Part shown: positions 54,932 to 64,000 of the stretch, one piece after another
Layout of the letters: the number at the start of each line of letters is the position of its first letter
How positions within the stretch are numbered: the stretch's first letter is position 1
DNA from: Microstegium vimineum
Lineage: Eukaryota; Streptophyta; Magnoliopsida; Poales; Poaceae
Length of the DNA: 64,000 nt
Direction: 5' to 3'
NCBI GenBank assembly: GCA_022036555.1
Contig: CM039124.1
Location: 55,086,456 to 55,150,455, forward strand
Program-made: the position numbers and the translations under genes
The notes under the pieces: generated by a model
The model's database searches: none
What the model was told of the DNA's origin: nothing
Seen by the model: the letters and a program-made list of their open reading frames with translations, nothing else

Positions 54932-56746
54932 TCAGGCTGGTTGGGCTAGAACTCGGTTGTGATTGTGGTCACCTTCATAGGTAACAATCAGCATCGAAGG
55001 GTCGTCCAAGCACCTCTCCACATGCTTCCTCGCGGGGCACCCTCTCACGCTGCTACACTTGTAATAACCCCTGCAAGGCAGTGACCTTGTGAGTATTTGT
55101 AATCTCCATATTTGACAAAAGTACAAGAGAGTGATCTGTAAAAGCGGTTGCCAGTTGTAACCTTTCTTAGATTGCAACAGGTGTGCTACCATAATTAGAA
55201 CAGGTTGTGTATGCTCAGTAACCAGTATGCTTATTGTAAAATAGGAAACAAAACTGAATAACTTGATTAGAAGCCAAACGGCCCAATGCTATCAGCAGCA
55301 TCTAAAGAGTAGGGGGAACACTTGTTCAGATTTTTCATATCAGTAATCCTTTGTGGTGCGTGCTTCCATGCGAGATCATGCATTCCAGAATACAGAAAGG
55401 AGAAATACTAGCTTTGAACTCAAAAGAAGCATCAAGTCAGTGGGTACGACTACACTATAAATTAGCAAGTACCAAATCGATATAAGCAGATATCATTAAA
55501 TATGAACCGCATATACTCTAGTAAGGAACACTCCAAATTCACGCAAAAAGATTAAAATGGTCACAGATGGTCAAGTGTTTAGTACCTAGGATGTGGGGAT
55601 CCCTTAATTGGCTTCTGCCCATACTTCCTCCATGAGAACTCATCAACTGGGATGTCTGCAACCTTGTTGCTTATTGCAGGGACTTTGATGGACCTCCTTA
55701 TCCTTAGCTTCCTGCAATTACATGCAGAAAGGTGATTGAGGAACAAATTTAAAAAAAAATAACATAATGCTAGTAGTCAATTTTCAGTCCATAAACAAGA
55801 ATTCGAACCTTTTCTTTGAACAATGGCACCGGCTCCCGGTTGCGCACCGACCACTCCCATCCTCCTTACCAGCGCACCTTCTCCTTTGCACCATGCCCAG
55901 CTCTGGCGTGCTAGATGTCTGAGAGCCACTAACTAGCTGGAACGGCCTGCTGGCGCGGCTTGCATCCAAAGTCGCAAGACTCCCTTCCATGCTCAGAGAC
56001 GAAAGGAACGAGCGAGACGATGACGCCGTGCAATTCGAGCCGTCAAACTTGAGATTCACACCCTTACCACCACCGCCGCCGCTTAAGCTACCACCCTGAT
56101 CACCAAGATTGCTCCTCTTCATCATCTCGCTCTGAATCTTCATCTGGTGCATGAGCTGAAACCTCTGGTAGCTCTGCTGCTGCTGGAGGAACTGAAGGTG
56201 AGCAGCGGGCAATGCCGGGGTGTGCATCCCTGCAGGAGGCGCAACGGACACCGGCTGGACCATCTGGACGGGAGGGGCCTTGGACGACGGCCCACCCAGA
56301 CCAGCAGCCGGGTTCTCTAGCAGTAACCTCTTGGGGAACTGGGCAGGGATCCTGACAGGATCCTTAGACGACGAGCCTTCCATCTGGTGGTACCTCGGGA
56401 ACAGCTGGAGGCCAGTGATCGGGCTCGGGCGGGGCGTCTTGGCCACAGCGGTGGCGGCGGCCATCGCAGTGCTCTCGAGGAAGAGGTTGCTGTCGAAGAT
56501 GGGCAGGGGCTTCTTGATCTTCCTGACCCTAGCGTGGCCCTGCAGCTGCAGGCCATTGCCGTTGGAGTTGCCGTTGGAGTTGGAGAGCTTGGCCGTCAGG
56601 GAGCCGAACTTGGCGACGGCGTCCCCTGTGGCAGCCACGAGCTCCTTGCTGTTGACGAGCTGGCCGCGCTTGTTGGCGAGGAGCGCCAGCACCCGGTGGC
56701 AGCTCTCCACTGCCGTCCTGTTGGCCTCCTCCATCCCCTCCTCCAT
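54932..56746 (-). CDS. WRKY transcription factor, group IId (3 coding exons, 400 aa)
   Basis: Coding exons are 56746-55809, 55711-55586 and 55070-54932, with GT-AG borders and consistent phases. WRKY factors bind W-box DNA (TTGAC) and act mostly in stress, defence and senescence. The N-terminus EEANRTAVESCHRVLALL (about 5-22) is the conserved start of group IId proteins. GHARVRKIKKPLPIFD lies in the calmodulin-binding/HARF-like region. Gln-rich and Gly/Ser-rich stretches follow. The plant zinc-cluster region ends in GSGRCATGSRCHCSKKRKLRIRRSIKVP. The WRKY domain has WRKYGQK at 340-346 and a C-X5-C-X23-H-X-H zinc finger (Cys360, Cys366, His390, His392). The intron after Pro-Arg (355) is the family's conserved R-type intron. 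The ATG at 56746 follows a probable splice acceptor near 56773, so a 5' untranslated exon upstream (about 57.4 kb) is likely. Confidence 0.95.
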
Positions 56747-56772
56747 CGACACGGGCCCCTTCCGCCCTCCCT

Positions 56773-57660
56773 GCAACCAACCAAAACAACCACTCACTGA
56801 AATCAAACCACTGCTTGAGCAGCGCAAGATCAATCTCTTGCGGATGCGGTGACAGCAGCACAGAAGCATTCGGCTCCGTACAAAAAGGAAAAATACAGTG
56901 ACAAAGCAGGTTGATACGCGCGCGGTGGCTCTAATCATTCATTCCATGCCATAAAAGATTTGCAAGCCTCCCTAGATTTGCAGCCTGAATAAACAATACA
57001 AGTAGTAGTAGCTAGCAGAGCAGATTCCCCCACAATGATGAGGCACATGAAGCGCGGCATTTCGGGGCGACCGGGGTAAGCTAAAATTGGGCATTCGAGC
57101 ACGGGAAGCATGGCGCTTAAATGGTCCAAATCAGTACCAAAACAAGGCAACATGACAAGCCAACCCACCCAGCAAACACCTGAGGAGAGACCTACACGAC
57201 GCCGCTAGCAGAAAGCGCCACCACCCTGCTGCTGCGCTTCTCCCCCTCCGCCGTAAAATACAGCCACTGAAAAAAATATCAAGGAGGGGGAAACCCTACG
57301 CCGGCAAGCAATCGGCTGCTTCGCGCCCGCCCCCATCCATGGGCGGGGCACAAGGCTGAAGCGCGGCACCAAATCGGCAGAGGAGCAGAGCACGTACGCG
57401 CATGCAAAGACCAGAGAGGGAGAGAGCAGGAGAAGGTCGCGAACCTCGCCGAGCGAAGCCCGGCCTCAACTGGTGTGGCGACGACGAGCTCGTGGAGGGT
57501 GAGGAGGCCTGGGGAAGGAGGACGAGGACAGGGACGCTCTCGCCCTCGGCTGGTAGTAGCCTGGGTACAAAGCGACGGAGCAGCAGCAGCAGCACCCCGT
57601 GGTCCGCCTGCTGAAGTGCGGAGTGGTATGAGTCCAAAGCCCGGCGCTCGGCAGAGTGGA
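56773..57660 (-). other. Probable 5' leader intron and non-coding first exon of the WRKY gene
   Basis: On the minus strand ggttggttgcag directly precedes the leader bases before the WRKY start codon, a good 3' splice acceptor. The GC-rich, CT-rich block at 57300-57640 probably contains the promoter and first non-coding exon. The overlapping frames on both strands there look like composition shadows. The exact donor and start site are not readable. Confidence 0.45.
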
Positions 57661-57679
57661 GTATCACTATGTAAATTTA

Positions 57680-57955
57680 ATTGTAGCGTATCCTTTCTAC
57701 AGATATCTCATTCTGCAAATTAATTACTACTGATGCATATCTTTACTATAGATATCTCGTTCTATAGGTTAATTAATACTGATGCATATATCCTTCATAT
57801 AGATAGCTCATTCTGCAAGTTAATTACTATAGATATAAGATTTATTTTAAAACTACTATATCAATGACATATCCTTCCTATAAATAGCTCATTCTACAAG
57901 TTAATTACTACAGATACAAGATTTATTTTAAAACTACTATATCAATGACAAAGGT
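57680..57955. repeat. Four tandem units around GATATCTCATTCTGCAA
   Basis: Units begin near 57688, 57740, 57787 and 57870. Each reads atccttN, then atagata(t/g)ctcattctNcaagttaattact in pieces. The last two units are longer (about 80 bp) and share agatttattttaaaactact and atatcaatgaca almost exactly. An irregularly grown array with no known role. Confidence 0.8.
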
Positions 57956-58532
57956 GAAATTAATCAGGTTGGCACTAAGTTGTTCGGCGTATGGTGATGA
58001 TACATGCACCCATAAGACACAGAGATTTTTAGATGATAACAACTTCAGTGAAGCTATATTATATTATTATTAGTTGTCTAGATGCCACTTCATTGTGTGG
58101 TGGCGTAGTTTTTAGATAAAATTGATTGTACTAAGAAAATAAAAATATAAATTTAATCAATTATAAAGAATACAAAAATCATATCTTATTGTAGGGATCT
58201 CTACTCCATATCTTTTGTCTAGATGTCTCATTTATAGCACTAGCTAGCATATTGTCGGTTATTGCCTATAAATAAAATCTAATATATATATACACAAATG
58301 AACCTGGCTGTATAGGTGCATGTCAGGGTTTTGCTCGGTCTACTAGGATGATGTGTGCTAGCTATGAACGTCCAAGGATGATGCGTATGTTTATATGGTT
58401 GTATAAGTGCTAGCTTTTGATGACAGCTGGCGCTAGTTGTTTTACATATATACCATCCATAAAAACTACAGGGAAGTTTACATGCCACTATGCAACAAAC
58501 CTAGTATGATGTTAAATGTGGCCATATACTCC
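57956..58532. other. AT-rich intergenic DNA, no gene recognised
   Basis: Nothing beyond AT-rich sequence with short frames is visible. Confidence 0.4.
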
Positions 58533-58644
58533 CTGTTCACTTGGCTTATTAGCCGGCTTATTAGCCACTAAAATAGTATTTTTCTCTCACAACAAAACTG
58601 TAAAAAACAATATTAATCGACTTATCATCCACCAAAACGATCAG
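58533..58644. mobile_element. Small hAT-type MITE, about 110 bp
   Basis: The left end CCCTGTTCACTTGGCTTATT and the right end ccaccaaaacgatcaggc are inverted relatives. The internal gtatttttctctcacaacaa is the inverse of the core seen in the copy at 20013. Family assignment rests on the CTGTTCGCTTGGC-like ends common in grasses. Confidence 0.65.
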
Positions 58645-59325
58645 GCAAACATGACGACAATTTTGATGCTATATAAGATCTCACTTCTTTAGTAGTCATT
58701 AAAACAAATAGATGTGTATTTCTGTTGGTGTAATATAGTATATATTTTTTTGGTACTCAAAATCCAGCCATTGATAATATATTAGTGATGACTAAGAAAT
58801 ACAACATGCATGCTTTGATCATAAGTCTATAAAGCATAGCATAATAAAAATATGCAAAATAAAATGAAAAATACATAATAAACATGGGACAGCAAGACAT
58901 ATGTCTCTCTCTCATAACCCATCAATTGGCCCGTGATTATTCTTCTTGTAAATTGACAAGCTAGCTATTGATACATACACGTACGCTCCTTTCAGAGAAA
59001 AGAAAAAAGTTCCCCTCTTGGTTTTCGGTCTTCTGCACTGTTACTCGGCACGCCATATTTAGACGGTATATGTTCTCAGCGACAATTTCGGCAGCCCTGA
59101 TATTCGCTATACACCTCAATCAAAATCTAAAGCATCAGCTGGTGGCTTTGCTTGCTCGAGTGAAATGAAAGAAGCAAAGAGCCGAGCGAGCCGTCACTCC
59201 AAACAGGCGAGCCGTAGCAAATGCATTTCGAGAACTGCAATGCCCCCCGCCGCAGAGGATCCGCCCTCCCCTGAAGCCGTTGGAGAGCATACGGCGAACG
59301 ACCGCGCAACACGTACACCTTCGTT
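58645..59325. other. Intergenic DNA, no gene recognised
   Basis: AT-rich up to about 59150, then more balanced. No supported feature. Confidence 0.4.
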
Positions 59326-59406
59326 CCAAAAAAAATTACAATTCTAGCTATGAATCTGGACTGGACATTCATAGCTAGAATTACGATTTTTTTTAAACTG
59401 AGGAAG
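59326..59406. mobile_element. Minimal Stowaway-type hairpin MITE, 81 bp
   Basis: The left half (caccttcgttcc, poly-A, ttacaattctagctatgaat) and the right half (attcatagctagaattacga, poly-T, aaactgaggaag) are inverted copies that meet with a short spacer. TA flanks both ends (59324-59325, 59407-59408). The whole element is one hairpin. Confidence 0.85.
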
Positions 59407-61999
59407 TACAAGACAAAAGGAGGCGTGGGGCCCGGCCCGGCCGGGGGTGTGCGTCGAGGCGCGTGCGAGTCCATCGCCCACCCTCCTCGCCACGCCCACC
59501 GCCACGTGGGCCCCGCCTGGTCCATCCTCCGTCGTCCCTTCCTTTTTCTCCACCTCCATCCTCGTCTCGTTGGCCGCCCCGCCCCGGACGCACGCGCGCG
59601 CGCAGCCGCGGTCGTTCCCGACCGCGACCGCCGCCGCGACCCGACCCGAGCCAGCCGCCTCCACTGTTCCTCTGTACCCTCGCCAAGAACCAGAAAGGGA
59701 GCTGAGGGTGCTCCACTCACAGTGACAGGTCACATTTTTTTCTCTTTATAACAGGTCACGTCTTTTTGGTGTGTTGGTGTAGGAACAGTCACACGTCACT
59801 CGCTACTCTCGATGAGTTTATTTATAGTAGACTTATTATAGTTCGTTGGGGATATTATTGTGTGGTTCTTTTGGAAGTGTGCCAAGATCGTGTTTAGGTA
59901 GAATCCCAAGTGTCGTGACAAGATTAGTCGTGGAAAAAGGCATGCACGATACGGTAGCATCCGATCGGTTATATGGCGACACCATGCATGGAGTGAGTGA
60001 GGGCATACGAGAAAAAGAATTAGTGTCTCCTCGTCTAGGTTCTCTCCAACAACATCCATCCTGTGCCAAAAAAAAAAGGTTTCAGTACTAAATGTTTTAT
60101 TCCATCCTTTTTCTGATCATTGAGAGAAAAAAGGCTTCAGGATTAGTTGTCCGTCGTATCAGCTGTGAGTTATCCTAATTGTAAATGTTAGTGGACATAG
60201 AGTGAATGCAGGTGAGAGCGAGAACACTATTTTCAACTTGTTTTGGATTGAAGCAAATTTACTTTTGAAGCACCTCAATATTTTTTTCTTTCTTGCGAAA
60301 CAAAGTGAACAATCACTATTCCTTTTTGCTAAATAGTTGAGTTCTTTAATGACAGATCTTAAGATTGAGAAATCAGCATAATCATCTCGCCGACAAACAT
60401 TTTCCTTGCCACTTAAAAAAGCTTTTCTATAATTCCTAAAGTTTTTTTTTAGAAAATACAAGCACTCATGTTGGTCAGAATTAAAAATATGAAACATGAG
60501 CACTCATGACTAGGAGTATGTTCGTTGAAGAACACAACTCGAATGGATAGATTCCACTAGAAGCAGCCTAACCAACACACCTCAACATTACTAGCTAGTG
60601 AGTGTCTCTTTCTTGACTATTATTCCAGTAAAAGCATAATCCACTAGGTAACTTGGAAGTAAAAAAAGGTTGCTCATTAGTAAAATTGTACTGTCACTAA
60701 TGACAACATGAATAATAATAACACATCACACATGACTGCTACTACTTCATCTATGAGCTAGAAACCATGCGAATTATTAGCCACTGATTGAGTAAGTACG
60801 TTCGATGTAGTACGTACCCAGACTACAGGATGGGCTTGTGACAACAAGGGCAATCAAAAGGAGCTTAAAGTACGGCCCCTAATGATAGTTGCCGCTACCC
60901 GACAGCTTGGCAGCGGCACCCAGTACGCACGTGCGACCGTCGTCGTCATCTTTGGATCAAGAACGTACATATGTGTCATGTGATGTGGTGGCTTTGTGAT
61001 GATGACGATGACGACGACGATGCATGATCGATTCTCCAACCCCTCCAACATCTAATTATGGTCTGTCTACTGTTCACCGCTAATACGGTCATGAATGGAT
61101 AATCATCGTGTCCACTGAAACACAACGGGGTGATGGCGACGTTGTATGGCTTGTTTCTTCTTCCAGATCATACAGTACAGTGTGCTATGGAATAATTCAT
61201 GGCGAAATTGCACTCGAGACCCTAAAGCCTTTTGTCTGATTCTTTCTCTTTCTTTGTTTCTTTTTACTTTAGCGTTGTCATAAACCAATCTTCTCCAATT
61301 TTACTGGTTATCTATAAAAAAAATGTCAACATCTACAGGTAATTGAATAAAGCTAATATTTTGGGTGTTGTAGATAATGTATATTTGTAAATTTTGTAGA
61401 TAGAGAGAGTAAACGAATTCTGAAAAAAAAATAGAAATTTAAAATAAACTATAATTTGAAAACAGAGAGTATATACACACACAAAGAGGCCGGGGCGTTT
61501 GGTACAGATTGTATACCGAGATGATATAATTTAAGTCAAACAAGTAACAATGCCGAGATGTAACGTGGCAGCATGCTAATAAAGGCAAGCGATAAACGAC
61601 TACAATTCCCGGGCATGGCATGCTAAGCTCGTTGCCGTTGGATTCGTTCGTCGTCAGTCCCGGCCGCGGACGACGTGGACTGGACTGGACTGTACGTAAG
61701 TCCGGTCGTTCTCGCGTGTCTGTTTGTCACGTCACGGTCTCCGAGACCCCGGCGCATGCTGCAGTCCCGGCTTTTGGACGGGCACGCACGCTCGACGTAC
61801 GTGAAGCCAAAGAGCCAAATTAAAGCAGGCTCTCGCCATCGTCTAGTTCTAGTCGGTGTGCATGTCCGGCCGGACACGCCTGCGTCACATCCATCCGCAT
61901 ACGTTAAAGATCGAGTCGTACTGTATTTGGGGTGTGTATGCGCAGTCAGCTGCATGTCCGTGTCTCAGCTAGCTTTTCTCCTTCGGTCACACATGCATG
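59407..61999. other. Intergenic DNA, no gene recognised
   Basis: The block at 59420-59700 is strongly GC-rich with a CACGTGGGCCCC G-box-like run (about 59501), resembling a promoter, but no following gene can be read. 60060-61600 is AT-rich, with a GATGAC-type short repeat at about 60990-61022 and a Stowaway-like right end near 61380-61470. From 61620 the sequence is GC-rich without recognisable coding content. Confidence 0.35.
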
Positions 62000-64000
62000 A
62001 ACACGACAAAACTAGCTAATAAGGCGATGGACGACGACGGATGCACGCGGCGCGCGCACCAAACTGCAGACGCATACTCGTTCGTTTTGGACCAAAAGGC
62101 TCAAGTGCAAAAGCCGGTCAGAACGAACTGTTACTACGCATGCACTCGGCGTACGTCCTCGCTCGCTGCACGCGCCGCGCGGTTGCGTGCCGCCGCTTGT
62201 TCGTTCCACCACCACTTGACCCGGCCGGCCCTTCTTCGTCCAGTTCAATCCCACCTTCGGGTGGACGGCTCGGCACGCGACGACGACTGTCGTTTTAGTT
62301 ACCGGATCCTGTGTTTTTCTGCTGTTATCTATTGTGGGTGTTTCACCCATTGACACGAGGGTTTCTGAACGATGGAGCGAGGAATGTGAATAGGGACGAA
62401 ATTGTTTCACGTTCTCGGAACAAGAATGTACGTTCTCAGGACAGGGAAGGTGGCCTCGTACCATAATGTTTCCGGTGACTGTGATTCCACCTAAACAAAA
62501 AGACCTTGTATATGGTGTTTGAGACACAACACAAAGCTTTGTTTGCGCGCTCATTCGTCCGCTGGAAACTATAAAAAGAAACAAAAGATGTTTTGGTGTT
62601 TGATCTGCACGCGGAAGGAAATTATCAATTTATATGGCACGATTGCGCATGCATATACGTGAGCATGCACCACTGAACCTGAGCGCGCGCGGACGGGAGA
62701 CAGGCACAAGTGCACGCGGTCTCTAAGCTAGCAATGCAAATTCTCGCATCCGGCCACGGGTTTCCCACTAACGCACGCACGCACTACCCACACACACAGA
62801 CTTGGTCACGATCTGCGACGCCATCCCATCCATCTGTGTCTGCGATCTATCCATGGGATGATCGAGCATTCGAGCGACCACGCACACGGCCGGCCGGAGT
62901 CGGAGTCGGAGACAGTGCATATGCATGGTGCGCTAGCTACTACGTCGCGACCGGCCGTAGTAGTAGTGGCGCTTTACCGGAAACTTTCCAGCACGACCCG
63001 ATTGACTAGCTAGTTAGCGTCGCGTACGTTACAGCGACACCAAGGGCTAGCACTCGCCTTCCCTTTTGCTTGCCTGTTGCCTCCCTCCGATCCTACTTGT
63101 TGGATGGACCCCAGGTGGATCGAACAACGCCATGACCACAAAGGAAAAGGGCCGGGGGGAATCGACGTCGATCGAGAACGAAGCTAGAGAGCTGCCTAGA
63201 GAATGATCAGATAGCCCGGAGCAGGCGATGATAAAGCAGCTGACTGAGAGCATCAACGAACGAATAGAATCATGCCGGCCGCAGCTAGCAGTTGCCCGTG
63301 GGCCGCAGCATGGTGCCTATGCCTATCGACTGAGCTCGCCCGGCGGAAAGGCCATCCAGATCCAGCCACGAGACGATCGAACCCCGGCCGCGCGCTCATC
63401 CGGCCGGCCGAGCTAGCGCGCGTGGCTTGATCCCCGGCTCCATCATGGCTTCCACCAGTTGGGAGCTGGGGGGACGGCGGAGGAAAAGAAAGAAAAGAGG
63501 AGGAGGGTAGGCACGATCGAGATTGCTGGCCCAATAGCTTTCGCCAGCTGCATGCTTTTCCATCTTCCATCGACCTTCTTCTCCCGGCTCTCTCTCAGCG
63601 CAGTCTTGTGGTCTTCTGCTTTTCGGCCGGCCTCCCGGTGAGGCTTGTTGCTGCTGCGTGACGCGGGAATCTTGGACGCGAATTTCTCCCTTCGGTCGTA
63701 TATGCGGCATATATGGTCCAACTCACGCGGCACTCAGAGCAGACACCGGCGTTTCCTTCGTACAACAAGCTTACTAAGCGTGCTCTGATCTCAAATCTGG
63801 AATCCGCACTGGATTGGACGTGCCGACACGCGAGACTAGCTAGCCATGTGAGTGATGAGGCGTAGCTGGCGCAAATGAATCGATCGAGTGTTTCCAGTCA
63901 CTGTACGAGGTTAGGTCTGCCTTTCTTCGTACGTACGTACTGTAAGGGCGCGCGGCAGTGCACTAGTGCTGTCCGGGTAGGCTTGGTTTTGTCTGTTGGT
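62000..64000. other. Intergenic DNA to the window end, no gene recognised
   Basis: CpG-rich sequence with many ACGT, CTAGC and CATGC words, including a cgtacgtacgtac run near 63929. Frames up to 190 codons exist on both strands but show no family features. A promoter of a gene beyond the window is possible but not shown. Confidence 0.35.

Noticed and set aside
59344..59751. GC-rich frames of 107-197 codons near 59.5 kb
   Set aside because: Composition-driven frames on both strands next to a MITE hairpin. No motif, no plausible splice partners.
1..64000. CRISPR arrays, bacterial operons, phage or viral genes
   Set aside because: None is present. Regular short repeats seen are transposon subterminal motifs or microsatellites, and gene structure is plainly plant nuclear.

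Overview
This is a 64-kb piece of a nuclear plant chromosome, almost certainly from a grass. Genes have GT-AG introns, GC-rich first exons and TATA boxes, and they sit in AT-rich intergenic DNA full of grass-type transposons. The cargo (a grass-type Aux/IAA, a group IId WRKY factor, FBD and other F-box genes, an A-type P450) and the many Stowaway, Tourist, hAT, CACTA and Helitron copies fit a panicoid or andropogonoid grass such as Sorghum or a relative. From memory, the Aux/IAA protein most resembles rice OsIAA30 on chromosome 12, so the segment may be collinear with that arm. This could not be checked here. One assembly gap of 100 N lies at 22270-22369.

Layout. 0-10 kb is gene-free and repeat-rich: a 2.2-kb non-autonomous CACTA element with a TTA target duplication, a hAT-like element, MITEs and a 180-bp tandem duplication. 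10.6-13.3 kb (+) is an Aux/IAA repressor gene of 5 exons and 234 aa. 14.2-17.6 kb (-) is a SEC23-type COPII coat gene of 2 exons and 753 aa. 18.9-25.5 kb is nested transposons, the gap and a 600-bp fold-back hAT element. A 347-bp solo LTR at 26.1-26.5 kb lies directly upstream of a RING E3 ligase gene of DRIP type (26.97-32.08 kb, +, 7 exons, 458 aa). 35.06-35.93 kb (-) is a single-exon PRA1 gene. 36.85-39.6 kb (+) is an F-box/LRR/FBD gene that looks decayed. 40.45-41.64 kb (+) is an intact single-exon F-box gene. At 44.7-47.5 kb a 2552-bp Helitron sits inside a Stowaway MITE. 48.14-49.93 kb (-) is a cytochrome P450 of 3 exons and 505 aa. 51.7-53.95 kb holds two more Stowaways and a GC-rich element with a TAA target duplication. 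54.93-56.75 kb (-) is a WRKY IId gene of 3 coding exons and 400 aa. From 57.7 kb to the end I recognise no gene.

The genes are ordinary single eukaryotic units with no operon logic. Themes are auxin repression (Aux/IAA), ER and Golgi traffic (SEC23, PRA1), ubiquitin ligase parts (RING E3, two F-box genes), stress or defence transcription (WRKY) and specialised metabolism (P450). I found no convincing undescribed system. The most interesting sequence-level observations are: the Helitron whose ends are proved by the MITE it split; the solo LTR in the promoter of the RING E3 gene; the P450 with Gly in place of the conserved acidic I-helix residue; and the fold-back hAT element filled with ACCGGT repeats.
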